The notes: a model not told the origin generated them from the letters alone. A stretch of DNA of 64,000 nt from Pogostemon cablin (GCA_023678885.1 CM042985.1:20190465-20254464), one strand, 5' to 3'. Positions 45,186 through 55,831 are shown, numbered from the stretch's first letter. Made by a program: numbers and translations.

Positions 45186-45814
45186 AGTAAAAGATGGTAA
45201 ATAAAGAATATTGTCGATCTTTTTAGAAAAAGATAACTTGATCCTTTTCCACGAATTTGAACGGAAGTGTTATTAGCTACTTTAACATTTTGAGAGTTGT
45301 CTAAAATTAGGGAGTTTTCTAAAAAAATGGAACGATTTTCGGTCATATGATCGGTTGCTCCGGAGTCAACCACCCAAGCTTTAGAGAAATCAATTAAATT
45401 ATTATTTGATGAAAACATGCTAGAGTAATTAAAGGATTTTGTGTTTAAAAAATTTGGGTTTTGAAAAAAGGAAAAATGAGTGGGCTTTTTATCAAAATTG
45501 GATTTTAAAATATTTGGGCCCAATGAAGTATTAGAAGGAAATGGACATGCATCCACTTTATTAGTGGATTGGATTTGAGTTTGGGCCTGCAGGGCTTGAG
45601 CAACTTGGGCCACAAGAGAGGAAAATTGATTTGGGCCCAATATATTGATATGGGCTGCACTGAGATGAGGCCAATTTCCATTTTGCTCTCCTTTTAATCC
45701 TTGACCCATTATTTGGCAGTGACCTAAATTTCTCTCCGCAGCCATCGCATTTCTCCCGACAGTGGGCAACCTCCCTGCTTGGTAGCGGTTGGCGACGTGC
45801 GCTGTAGATCCCAT
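45182..45814 (-). pseudogene. Copia D protease region
   Basis: The active-site motif WVVDSGATDHMT is intact. The upstream 120 residues are Gln/Asn-rich spacer (SSLVAQVAQALQAQTQIQ) with no CCHC knuckle recognised. Downstream, the frame goes off after KGSSYLFLK. The expected continuation towards NLLSVSKIT is in another frame, so one base has been gained or lost near 45225. Confidence 0.85.
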
Positions 45815-46175
45815 ACGGCGTTCCCACCGACGGGCGGTGGGTTGGCAGCAGCGAGATGGTGGCGCGGGAAGAAGCAGCGATGTATCTGAGGCGGTGTCGA
45901 GCAGCGGCGACCTTCTCCCACCGACGGCTGAGCAGATCTGTGCGCGAAGAATGAACCCCTTTCCTTACCTCCGACGGCGGCGCACAGCAGCGCCGGACTG
46001 TAGAAGACGGAGGAGCAGCAGGCGTCGGTCGACTGTGCTGATGACCAGCAGCTTCGCATTTCCAGTGGTCTGCTGGTGATGTGGCGGCGGTGGCGGTCGC
46101 GTCTGAACAGCAGCGGTCGTCCTTCCGGCGGCAGTAGCTCTTCCGGCTGGTGGCGCTGCGACGGATGGAAACGAA
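45720..46175 (-). other. GC-rich segment in the gag position of copia D
   Basis: About 450 bases with much higher GC than the rest of the element, full of GGCGG, CAGCAG and CGACGG words. It lies where copia gag normally is. Open frames exist on both strands (about 96 codons plus, 111 codons minus) but none shows gag motifs. It may be captured host DNA, or a gag-like region too diverged to recognise. Confidence 0.6.
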
Positions 46176-46497
46176 TGTTTACAGCAGGTGTTTGATTGAT
46201 TGAAACAATGGTTTTTGTTTGTCTCTAAAGATTTGATTTCCAAAACTTGTGGGTTTTGCTGGAAGGTGGAGACCCGTTTGTGGATGAATGGGTGAAGGAA
46301 GGCTTATGGCTCTCTCCTATTCAGAGAAGGATTCAATCCTTCTTTAGAGTAGTACACCGGGATGTAATTGAAGCCTGTAAACAGACTTGATTGAATGAAG
46401 AAGAGGTTGAACCTCTTTTGAATTGAGACACCTTTAATGGTGTTTTGTAGAATGCTTGAATAAATATATTGAAGGGTTAAGAGTTAGGATTAATCCT

Positions 46498-46509
46498 GCT
46501 CTGATACCA
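46498..46509 (-). other. Primer binding site of copia D
   Basis: TGGTATCAGAGC on the minus strand, directly at the inner end of the 5' LTR. Confidence 0.92.
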
Positions 46510-46711
46510 TGTTGAAATTAGGATTGAAATGTGAAAAGAGAAGATTTCATTGATTATAAGAATTGTGTTATTACAAAGTATAAAGTACAAACCTATTTAT
46601 AGACAAAGTAAAAACTAGTCAGTACTCACAAAGAAAATAGTTGTTGTAACCTAGGAACTAACAGTACAATTAATAATGGTGGATGGAGAGTAAGAACTAA
46701 ATATTTCAACA
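46510..46711 (-). repeat. 5' LTR of copia D
   Basis: 202 bases, about 98% identical to 42048-42249. TATAAATA on the minus strand at 46594-46601 is a likely promoter. Confidence 0.94.
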
Positions 46712-47291
46712 GATGGGCTCAACTCTTGTTTGGACAGTCGTAATGAGAGGGTCGTATGATGAGTCCAGAACCCCGAGAAGATATGCGATTTCTCGCAAAG
46801 GCTCACCAATAGCAGCCGAAGTTGCAGCTATCTTTTGGATTTCATTGTAATAAGATTCCATTGAAGATCTACTTTTCTTTATCGTCGTTAGATGATATTT
46901 TATTTGTGTGGAACGTGCACGAGAGTGCAATGCAATGCAGGTGTGAAGAGTCTCCCATGCTTTGCGTGAGGTTGTTGCATCAACCAGGTGCGGAAGTATA
47001 TCTTCAGAGACTGTAGAAATTATTGCATTGAGAATTAATTGATCTTGTTGGATCCAGAGGGATGTGGGTGAGTTTGGTTCCGATGGTTGAGTGGTAGAAG
47101 CTGGCATTTGGTATGAACCATCAAGAAAACCGTAAAGGCCTTGTCCTCTAAAATATGGTTCGATCTGCAGTTGCCAAAAGGAGAAAGTTTTTTTCTTGTT
47201 AGTTTGTGAGCCACTGTGTGATCAAGTTTGAGCAATGATGGGACAGAAGAGGGTTGATGGTTTTTTTTTGGGGGGGGGGTGGATCTGCCAT
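46712..47291 (-). pseudogene. Copia C gag N-terminal part
   Basis: The start is probably at 47291 (ATGGCAGATCCACC, leading into a C10/A9 run). The frame shifts once or twice around YFRGQGLYGFLDGS-like sequence, then stays open at 47107-46712: SLWIQQDQLILNAIISTVSE, TSRKAWETLHTC, SRSSMESYYNEIQKIAATSA and YLLGVLDSSYDPLITTVQTR. This is a plant copia gag. It breaks at the copia D target site and resumes at 42047. Confidence 0.87.
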
Positions 47292-47349
47292 TGAGGTGTA
47301 AAGGGTGATAAATAAAGAGGAAGAAATAAAAGGCGTTTGCCTAAGTCTA

Positions 47350-47405
47350 GCCTCTTGATACCATGTTGAGTAGATGAGAGAGAGTGAAATAATTATATTT
47401 CTATA
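47350..47405 (-). repeat. Copia C primer site and start of its 5' LTR
   Basis: The minus-strand sequence TGGTATCAAGAGG lies next to ...CTACTCAACA, the inner LTR end (plus-strand TGTTGAG at 47364). The LTR is interrupted at 47405 by the composite Mutator-like insertion and probably resumes at 48401. The other C LTR is missing. Confidence 0.7.
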
Positions 47406-47695
47406 GAGTTAAAATCATTTTTCGTCCCATAACAATATGAAATTTTTGATTCTGTCCCAAAAAAGATATCATTTTCAATTTAGTCCCATAACTTTCTATA
47501 TTGGCCAATTTTGGTCCCAAAATCACCGGAATTCAGCACGTGCGCCTCACGTGACCCTCAATTTGGGACTTTTCGGCGATTTGGGACAAAAATCGGCCAA
47601 TATTGAGAGTTACGGGACTAAATTAAAAATGATATCTTTTTTGGGACAGAATCAAAAATTTCATATTGTTATAGGACGAAAAATGATTTTAATTT
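47406..47695 (+). repeat. Foldback MITE, left copy of the pair
   Basis: Long inverted halves: AAAGATATCATTTTCAATTT and TATTGGCCAATTTTGGTCCC on the left recur as complements on the right, around a centre containing CACGTGCGCCTCACGTGACC. The outer end is GAGTTAAAATC, while the inner end is GATTTTAATTT, diverged. Confidence 0.85.
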
Positions 47696-47980
47696 AATAG
47701 TTGAACCCTAAAATTATACTACCTTCGATTTTTTTTATAAAATATTAGTAATTTCTATTTATTCCATTACCTTTGATGTTTTATCATTTTTTTAATATAT
47801 AAAATTAAATTATATAGGATATATACCCTATGAGACCATGTCAAGATTTGAAATTGGAGATTAAAACTTAAATTAATATGAGAGATGAATTTTGTACTAT
47901 GAGAACATAATTTTTGTATTATATTATTATTTAGATTATATTATATGAGATGAATATTTTTTAAATTCTAAAAATTAAAG

Positions 47981-47988
<8 letters not shown>

Positions 47989-48065
<77 letters not shown>
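47989..48065 (+). repeat. (AT)n microsatellite
   Basis: About 75 bases of AT dinucleotides between the two foldback copies. Confidence 0.93.
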
Positions 48066-48068
<3 letters not shown>

Positions 48069-48100
48069 TGTGCTAAGAATTTAAATAAAAAAATTAAATG

Positions 48101-48390
48101 GAGTTAAAATCACTTTTGGTCCCATAACAATATATATTTTTGATTTTGTCCCAAAAAATATATCATTTTCAATTTAGTCCCGTAACTCTCAATATTGGCC
48201 GATTTTTATCCCAAATCACCGGAAAGCCCCAAATTGAGGGGTCACGTGAGGCGCACGTGCTGAATTCCGGTGATTTTGGAACCAAAATTGGCCAATATAG
48301 AAAGTTATGGGACTAAATTGAAAATGATATCTTTTTTGGGATAGAATCAAAATTTTCATATTGTTATGGGACGAAAAATGATTTTAACTC
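48101..48390 (-). repeat. Foldback MITE, right copy of the pair (inverted)
   Basis: This is the reverse-complement relative of 47406-47695, recognised by the order CACCGGAAAGCCCC, GTCACGTGAGGCGCACGTGC, TGAATTCCGGTGATTTTGG. Both ends read GAGTTAAAATC inward. Confidence 0.85.
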
Positions 48391-48640
48391 TATTTCTATA
48401 TATTCATCAAATGATAGTGTGGCAAATACAGTAGAACCTTCATAAGATAATATTCGATAAATTAATAATCTCGATAAAATTAATAATTTGTCTGGTCCCA
48501 ACTCGGGACCAATTCAAATCTAGATACCAATCAATTAAATAATACAATCAATTAAATAATAAGATAATACTTTTTTAGAAAATTCTAAAGTTTATATAAG
48601 GTCCCAACACAATTATAAATTAATAATTATTAGAAAAAAT

Positions 48641-48747
<107 letters not shown>

Positions 48748-48928
48748 GCTATCAACTTGAATATTTTAATAAAATTTAGGAATATATGATTACATAATTT
48801 AGGAAATTCATAATTTACATATTTATTGAAAATATTTAATTATATTTTTATTATATCTTTTTCATCTTCCTATCAATGTATTTATTTATAAATATTCTCA
48901 ATTATGATAATCATATAATATTAGGCTA

Positions 48929-49271
48929 AATATAGTGTGCACCCGGGTGCACACGAAGCTTCGTGTGCACCCACGTACAAATATAAGCAAAAACATATAC
49001 AATTATGAGTAAAAATGTATACAATTTAATTGTTAATTTTTTTAATAAAAAATTGAGTGTAAAAAAATGTACAATTATTAAAATACATGTATACACTATT
49101 GAATAAAAAGTTATACACATATGAATGCTTTTTTTTTAATGAAAAACTTAGTGTGAAAAAAGTATACAAATATTACAAAACACGTATACAAAAGAGAATA
49201 ACATATATACAAAATATAATAAAAAGTTATACAAATATGGGTGCAAGGGTACACCCGGGTGCACCTAATAT
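48929..49271. mobile_element. Family X element, complete copy with 5-bp target duplication
   Basis: The element is 48934-49266 (333 bases). Flanks AATAT (48929-48933 and 49267-49271) match. The left end AGTGTGCACCCGGGTGCAC and the complement of the right end AGGTGCACCCGGGTGTAC are near-identical. The left end contains the palindrome GTGCACCCGGGTGCAC and a nearby GAAGCTTC palindrome. The body is rich in GTATAC / ATACAAA words. Confidence 0.78.
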
Positions 49272-49661
49272 ACACTCATATAATTAACTTACAATATTCT
49301 CAATTATGATAATAATATAATATAATTAACTTATATTCTCAATTATGATAATCAAATAATATAATTAACTTACGTTTAATGAGTAAATTAAGAATCTCTT
49401 AAGTTATGTAATTATATACTCCTAATTACCATATTCTTAATAATATATGTCCACAAAACATTCATGTATATAACCTTTCTAAAATAATAAATTATTAATT
49501 TATCGATTATATAATCTCTCTCTAAATTAATAAAATTCTTTAGTCCCGAGTATATTAATTTATAGAGATTATATAACCTCTCTAAATAATAAATTATTAA
49601 TTTATCGATTATATAATATCTCTCTAAATTAATAACATTCTTTTATAAAAGTTTTACTGTA

Positions 49662-50010
49662 TATACAATTACAATCTTGTATAATTAATATACAAAGAAG
49701 GAAACATCAAAATATATGGCAATGAATATGTGATTCTAGCAGCAATCAATCGGGTGATTTTACAATATGATTTCCATCATTAACACGTCTATACTTTCAC
49801 TATTAATTCCATAAAATGTGTCACATTAAACAACGAAAACATAAAATGAAACAAGAAATAAAAAATTTGCATACTTCAAGTGGCAAATCATCTCATTTCT
49901 TCTACTTTTATTAACATTAAAATAAATGAAAAACATCAATCATGATTTCTTCTGCTTTTATTAAGATTAAAATAAATGAAAAAATCAATAGTGAAACCTT
50001 AAACCAAAAA
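49662..50010. other. AT-rich stretch with a short duplication
   Basis: CTTCTRCTTTTATTAA.ATTA followed by AAATAAATGAAAAA appears twice between 49897 and 49985. No gene was recognised. Confidence 0.35.
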
Positions 50011-50012
50011 TC

Positions 50013-50110
50013 AAGAACTAACATCCTAACATATCAATTGAATATGAATTGAGTCTTTGTCATCAAGAACTAACATCCTAACATATCAATTGAATATGAA
50101 TTGAGTCTCT
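50013..50110. repeat. 49-bp tandem duplication at the 3' end of the minus-strand gene
   Basis: ACATCCTAACATATCAATTG appears near 50020 and again near 50070, with TGAATTGAGTCT following each. The second copy includes the stop and last codons of the frame 50070-50678. Confidence 0.8.
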
Positions 50111-50266
50111 GTCTCTTGACTAAAGGGGAATAGTCACTAGTGTTTATCATCACAGAAGCATTGTCAAATTGTTTATTGGACACCGGAGGCGCCGGAGGGA
50201 TCTGAAACGGCTGAAGCTGGGGCAGGAGCGGCATAAGCGTCTGAAGAAGACGCCCGGGACCGTCTA

Positions 50267-50392
50267 GACTGAAGTGATTGTTAACATTGAATTCTTGAAC
50301 CAGATTGAAGTCTATGATCGAATCCAACGGACTGAAGTGATTGTTAACATTGAATTCTTGAACCAGATTGAAGTCGGGCGAAGAAACGAAAT
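50267..50392 (-). repeat. 63-bp in-frame tandem repeat
   Basis: GACTGAAGTGATTGTTAACA starts near 50267 and near 50330, 63 bases apart, adding exactly 21 residues to the minus-strand frame. Confidence 0.8.
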
Positions 50393-51002
50393 CAAATAGA
50401 GACTCCACGGGAGATGAGACATATGGTGGGTGGTTGTTGTAAGGGTTCACTTGGGCGGGATAAAAGACGTCTTTTTGTTGAGAAAACCTAGAAGCATATG
50501 TAGCTGGTCTCGATGCGGCCTCGATGCGGCGGCGAATTCCGCCACCTCGGGAGAGGCATAAGCGTCTGAAGAAGCTGCCCGGCATGCAAAACCCCCTGCA
50601 AAAACTTCCAAACTTTTGGAGGCAAAACTCTACCACCAGCAAGAATCGAATCCAACGGACTGAAGTTATTGTTAGCATTGAATTCTTGAACCTGATACGA
50701 AAGCAAATAGGGACTCCACCGGAGATGAGCCGGTGGGTGGTTGTTGTAGGGGTCCAACAGGCTGTCAGGTTGGGGCGTTTTTGTTGAGAAGCTTAGGTAG
50801 CTGGTCTCGAGCATCGTCTCATGATGGATGATGGAGTTCTGGAGAGGTTGTTATTCATCATTTCTTCCAAAAGCTTTTGCCCAAGCTCCATATCATAATT
50901 CTGAATTTCCAAAAAAAAATAAATCATCAGAAATAAATCATCATTTCATCAGAAATTCACAACGAAAACAATTCAACAAATAATACATGCATACCTAGCC
51001 TA

Positions 51003-51007
<5 letters not shown>

Positions 51008-51036
<29 letters not shown>
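51008..51036 (+). repeat. (AT)n microsatellite
   Basis: Short AT run inside the putative intron of the minus-strand gene. Confidence 0.85.
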
Positions 51037-51041
<5 letters not shown>

Positions 51042-51239
51042 ATTCATATAAATATTTCAAGAACTAATATACCCATACAAACAAGTGGGATACTACTATC
51101 ATGCATTAAAGTTGTAAAATTAATCAAAAAAGTGAGTTAATAATCAAGAAAATCCACCTCTCCATAACCCCAAGCCATCTTCCCCATTCTGAAAATGAAA
51201 ATCAAAATGATTTTTTTTTGTAATATGTAATAATATCAG

Positions 51240-52330
51240 GATGGGAAGTAAGGAGTTCTGAGATAGAGGGGAGGAGGCTTTATTATATAATGAAAATTAT
51301 ATAATGAAAATCTATAAAAAGACAAGGATTATTATAGATCTTAATAAATTAAACAATTCATTTATACAAGGAATTAAAATAGTGGGACCCCATTAATTAT
51401 TTTAATTTGATGGAAAAAAAGTAAATGCGGACTCATAATTATTTGAAAATATTTGAGGGTGAGTGGATTTCAATTGGTATGAATTCTTAATCAATTCATT
51501 TAAATTATATATATTGTTTGGATGTATTGTTGATTTATGGAATAATTTTTAAATTTATAATTCAACAAATATTTTTATTTTTTAAATTAAAATTTTATTT
51601 TTGAAGATTTCATTATACAAAATCTGCAATATATTTTTTCTTCTTTTTGGGTTGGCCTGGGTGAGGTGGGGTGTGGGTGGGTAAATAAAGGATACTAATG
51701 AGAGGGTGGCGTCAGGTGGGCTTGGGAGTTAATATTAAAAAAAAACATTAATTACTTTTTTTACTAATATTAAAATATTTTTATTAATTTACTTATTGTT
51801 TAATTTTTTTTATTAATTTACTTCTGTATGAATATTAAAATTGAAGAATTTAAACGACACTATTTGATTAAGAATTTGAAAAGATCCTTCTAAAGCAACT
51901 AAAAATATATCAAATTCAACGGTCATTCTGGGTGCATGGTGTTGGTTCCCATGTTAATAGGTTAAAATAAGTGTTATGGGTAGTTTTTTTAAAAATAAAA
52001 TTATTTATATTATTTTATTTAATGATTAAGAATAAATTTAAAAAGTAATCTAATGATTAAAATCGTTCATGTGTACGGTAGTTGGACTCCAATTTCAATT
52101 TAATGATTTTAATTTATTTATTTAAAATTTTGAATTTATAAATTTATGAAATTAAGAAGTATAAATCCCTTGTAAATTCTCACATTCAAATACATTATAA
52201 ATGTCTTCATTCTCTCTCTTTGTCATAGTCAAGTAGATTTTTCTTTAATTACTCTCTAAATAATAATAAATTTAGTTCGATATTACGATTTTCTTAAACA
52301 TGGAATGGATTATGGAGGTCTGATTGTATA
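51240..52330. other. AT-rich stretch without recognised gene
   Basis: I see no open frame of interest and no terminal repeats. A G-rich patch (GGTGAGGTGGGGTGTGGGTG) lies near 51660. Confidence 0.35.
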
Positions 52331-52333
52331 AAA

Positions 52334-52467
52334 TACTCCCTCCGTCCCAACAAGTATTTCACGTATTGGTGTGCGCGTTAGTTGATTTAATGAAAAAGGT
52401 GTGTAAAGTTGTTGGGAGATGTGAAAAAGTAAGTAAAAGTAAGTATTATATTGGGACGGAGGGAGTA
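52334..52467. mobile_element. Stowaway MITE, intact
   Basis: A 130-bp element with CTCCCTCCGTCCCA at the left end and TGGGACGGAGGGAG at the right, flanked by TA. These are the canonical Stowaway (Tc1/mariner) terminal inverted repeats. Non-coding. Confidence 0.92.
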
Positions 52468-52764
52468 ATTAATTAGGAATGAATTACATCTTTTCTGAAC
52501 ATTTTTGATATCTCACTTTTATAAGGGTAAGTGTTACTCATTTTTATTCGGGGAATCAAATTTATCGTTTTTATATTTTGGATTCTCAATTGAGATAATT
52601 GTAAAAAAAAAAATCATTTCTATATTTTGGATTCTGAGATAATTGTCAAAAATAATTAAAATAGAAAATTAAAAATTATTGTCACCCATCAAATAACTTA
52701 TATAACATTCATATTCAAATAATATTTTTGAACAAAAATATCTTTACCATATCAGAATACTATG

Positions 52765-52842
52765 TCGGGATTCCGACATCGAAATCGACAACATCGATTG
52801 TCGAATTCGGTGTCATTGTCGAATTCGATGTCGGAACTCCGA
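52765..52842. repeat. Hairpin-forming inverted repeat
   Basis: TTCCGACATCGAA (52771-52783) and its exact complement TTCGATGTCGGAA (52824-52836) are separated by 40 bases that themselves contain TCGATTGTCGAATTCG words. GTCGGGATTCCGAC and GTCGGAACTCCGAC form smaller nested hairpins. It may be the core of a MITE. Confidence 0.7.
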
Positions 52843-52940
52843 CATAGCATTTCAACAAGATGAGAGTATTTCATCGGATGTCGAAATTGGTGTTGAAATC
52901 CCCACATAACATTCTGACATAATGGGGTATTTTGGTCCAA

Positions 52941-53250
52941 AAATGGACAAAAGAGTATGAATGTTATAGAATAAGTTATTATTTAATTACAATGATTTTC
53001 AATTCTTAATATTAGTTATTTGAGCTATTTTCCCTTCTCAATTTAATTATTCATGAATATTAGTAACAGATATTTAATTTATAATCTGTTCCATAAAATG
53101 GACAAAAGGGTATGAATGTTATAGAATAAGTTATTATTTAATTACAATGATTTTCAATTCTTAATATTAGTTATTTGAGCTATTTTCCCTTCTCAATTTA
53201 ATTATTCATGAATATTAGTAACTGATATTTAATTTATAATCTGTTCCATA
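52941..53250 (+). repeat. 155-bp tandem duplication, nearly identical
   Basis: Two adjacent copies start at AATGGACAAAAG (52942 and 53097). Only a few differences are seen by eye (GAGTATG/GGGTATG, ACAGA/ACTGA), so the duplication is recent. Non-coding. Confidence 0.88.
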
Positions 53251-53329
53251 AATATACATATTTATTAGTATAATATATACACAAAATATTTATGTGCACA
53301 TTTATTTCGTTACTGACTAGATACATTCT

Positions 53330-54770
53330 TAGGTGTGAGTGATTGCTACGGTGGAATTAAATAAGAATGGAATCAGTATTATTATTTTATATTTTTATTT
53401 CCATGATGGTATAGTTTATGAGGAAGAAATCTTAAATCCATTTGGAATAACTATCTCTTAAAACAAGGAATAGTGGATCCGGTATTTTATTGTGTATTCC
53501 CATGCACGTATCAAGAATCACCATCTATATATATAAATATATAATTATAAAAACTACAAATAAATTAATAATAATTTTAATAACTTTGATTATAAATTAT
53601 TATAAAAAATAAAATATTAAATAAAAAATTATTATAATATTAATGAAAGTTTTTTTGGTTGAATGTTAAAATATAAATATATTTTTGGGACAAAATTTAA
53701 AATTAAAAAAATTATGAAAAAAAAACTTTTAACTTAATATTCTGCATCGGCTAAATACATACATAGATCTATTATTACGCTAGATTTTAAAAAAGTGGGT
53801 CTTATTGGGGCCATTGAGATTTTCATCTAGGGCAATCAGATTGTTACGATGGGGTGGGAATGGATAGTTATTTCTAATTCTATTTTCAGTATTGCAATTG
53901 GTATATTTTTAGTAATAATAATCCTGATTTTAAAAGAATGTGTATTTCTTTATTTATGAGAATGAATATTCCTTCCATCCCCATAGTATTATATATTCCA
54001 TTCCCTCGTTCCCACCCCACCCTCACTCTCTCTCTCTCTCTCACATATATAATTATAAATAATATTCTTGTAATTTATACAATATTTATTTATATAATTA
54101 CAAATATGTTACTATTTTTCTACATAACATGTAATATTTATTAAAATCATTTGTATTAAATTATTTAATAAAAAATAAAATAATAAATCATTTAAAATCT
54201 AGATAAAAAAATTAAATATTTTTATATACTCAACTCAGTAAAAAAATATAAAATTAAATTAAATTCTTAAAATTTTTAAATATAAATGTATATAATTATT
54301 TTAATATTTATTCAAAATAAAAATTAATAAATTATATATAAAAAATTAATATTATTAATTAAATTGAATATATACATGTAATATAAATATAAATATATTT
54401 TTATACATATTTTAATATTTTTTAATATATATAAAAAATTTTATTTGTATTTTAAATTTTATTTATATTTTAAAAATATTAATATTTTATTTTATTTTTA
54501 ATTTAATATTTTTTAATAATTATTAAAATATGTAAAATCTTCATTAAAATTTTAATTAATTTAATATTTTATATAAATTAAATTTAAAAGTAATATTATA
54601 AAATACTATTTATGATATTGAAATTAATTAAGGAATACAAATTCTATTACTTTAATTATTCTTGAACAATATCATGATAAAAATAATTCTTAATCATTCT
54701 ATTTTCATTATTATTCCATTCATAATTTCATTTAATTCCCTTATTATTTAATTCAGTCATACTAATATAA
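53330..54770. other. Very AT-rich stretch
   Basis: Dominated by AATATTTAATAT-type sequence. A (TC)n tract lies at 54026-54042. GATTGTTACGATGGGGTGGGAATGG near 53830 is weakly similar to GATTGCTACGGTGGAAT near 53340, perhaps ends of a decayed element. No gene seen. Confidence 0.35.
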
Positions 54771-54776
54771 TATATA

Positions 54777-55071
54777 TACTCCCTCCGTCCCGCGTATTTT
54801 TACCCGTTTGTACGGGCACGGAGATTAAGACATTTTATTTTTTTAATATATAATGTAAGAGAAAGTAGGGATAAATTAGTAATTTAAAAAGAAAAAATGA
54901 ATAAAGTTATTGGGAATGATTAATAAAGTGTAAAAAAGTAATTAAAGTTGTTGGGATTGTAAAAAGTAGCTAATAAAATATTATGTATTTTTGCCAAAAA
55001 TAGAATGGGTAAAAATACGTGGGACACCCCAAAATGGAAAGTGGGTAAAAATACGTGGGACGGAGGGAGTA
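54777..55071. mobile_element. Stowaway-type MITE, intact
   Basis: A 291-bp element, CTCCCTCCGTCCCGCGTATT at the left and its inverted partner ATACGTGGGACGGAGGGAG at the right, flanked by TA. The right end is partly duplicated (GTGGGTAAAAATACGTGGGA preceded by GGGTAAAAATACGTGGGACA). Non-coding. Confidence 0.92.
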
Positions 55072-55079
55072 TATATTTT

Positions 55080-55730
55080 TTAATAATTATATGCGTTATT
55101 GTTGTTTCCTGCTAACGGGTGCTACCTAGTTGTCGACACGACACAATAAAAATTTCTTCCGACACGATGTCACGATAAGAAAATAAGTTGAATCGAAAAT
55201 GCTAGTCTTCTAATAGTTTTCTAGCGATAATTGTTTCTGAATTATCTTAAAAATCGAATAAAAATTGAGAGAGATGTAAATTAAATAATGGATGAAATAC
55301 ATAATAGCATTAAATTTAATTATTTAATTATTCATTGGTTTAGATATTCCTAACGGAGAGAGGGTACATCAACATCCAATAAACCATAATAGTATATAAT
55401 TAAAAAGGAAATAGGGGTGAGTATTTGACTTAATACCTTTTTATTTTTTATTACCCTCACTTAGATCATTTATTGTTTGATTGAACGGTAGATTCTAATG
55501 ATTTTTGCATATGATAATAGAAATAAAATTAGAAACGTTAATTACATTGCTAATCGATAAATAGAGGTGAACGTATCTTTCAATTTCAAAAAATAATGGA
55601 TAATTGATTTGTTTTCAGGAAACATGATAAAACTTGATTTATTTATTTTTAGAAAAAAATTTCCTTTTCTTTTTGTCTGCATTTGATATCCCGATAATAT
55701 TTATTACTAATTAGGAGTAATTGGTAATTG
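55080..55730. other. Unassigned AT-rich stretch
   Basis: CGACACGACACAATAAAAAT and CGACACGATGTCACGATAAG near 55134-55180 form a short inverted/direct motif set. No gene seen. Confidence 0.3.
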
Positions 55731-55831
55731 ATAAATGCATATCAATGTTATTATTATACATGTATATATAATAATAATTATATTTTGCTTTTATTTAAAG
55801 GAGGGTGATGATTGTCTTCACCTTTCCCAAC

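Larger units (their letters stand above)
42043..46716 (-). mobile_element. Ty1/copia LTR retrotransposon D, young and nearly complete
   Basis: Target duplication GATGG (42043-42047 and 46712-46716) is perfect. The LTRs are 202 bases each (42048-42249 and 46510-46711) and differ at only four positions by eye. The primer site is adjacent to the right LTR. The purine tract (minus strand TTGAGGGGGAG) is adjacent to the left LTR. Pol is nearly full-length but has two apparent single-base frameshifts. The N-terminal gag region is not recognisable and holds GC-rich sequence instead. D is inserted in the gag of copia C. Confidence 0.95.
47396..48400. mobile_element. Composite Mutator-like pair with a 10-bp target duplication
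   Basis: TATTTCTATA occurs at 47396-47405 and 48391-48400, directly outside 47406-48390. Both outer ends read GAGTTAAAATCATTTTTCGT inward. Inside lie two copies of a ~290-bp foldback element in opposite orientation (47406-47695 and 48101-48390). Between them is about 400 bases including an (AT)n tract. A 10-bp duplication suits Mutator-like elements. No transposase is present. Confidence 0.78.
50070..51185 (-). pseudogene. Unrecognised minus-strand gene, internally duplicated and probably broken
   Basis: A short exon-like piece near 51155-51185 (MGKMAWGYGE, with a GAG/GTGG donor) may join a piece from about 50901 (NYDMELGQKLLEEMMNNNLS). That piece soon stops. Two overlapping frames continue. 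One (50488-50814) has NNHPPAHLRWSP and VQEFNANNNFSPLDSI. The other (50070-50678) has NNHPPYVSSPVESLFDF and a 21-residue in-frame repeat FNLVQEFNVNNHFSPLDSII, ending SYSIDMLGC. The two frames are duplicates of one coding unit, in tandem. The Asn/Pro/Ser-rich look resembles transcription-factor tails, but I cannot name a family. Confidence 0.45.

Noticed and set aside
45789..46243. Plus- and minus-strand frames in the GC-rich part of copia D taken as host genes
   Set aside because: GC-rich DNA gives long frames on all strands. No conserved motif was recognised, and the segment lies between the LTRs of one element.
47406..47695. Plus-strand 86-codon frame (47437-47697)
   Set aside because: It lies within a foldback MITE and is a by-product of its inverted halves.
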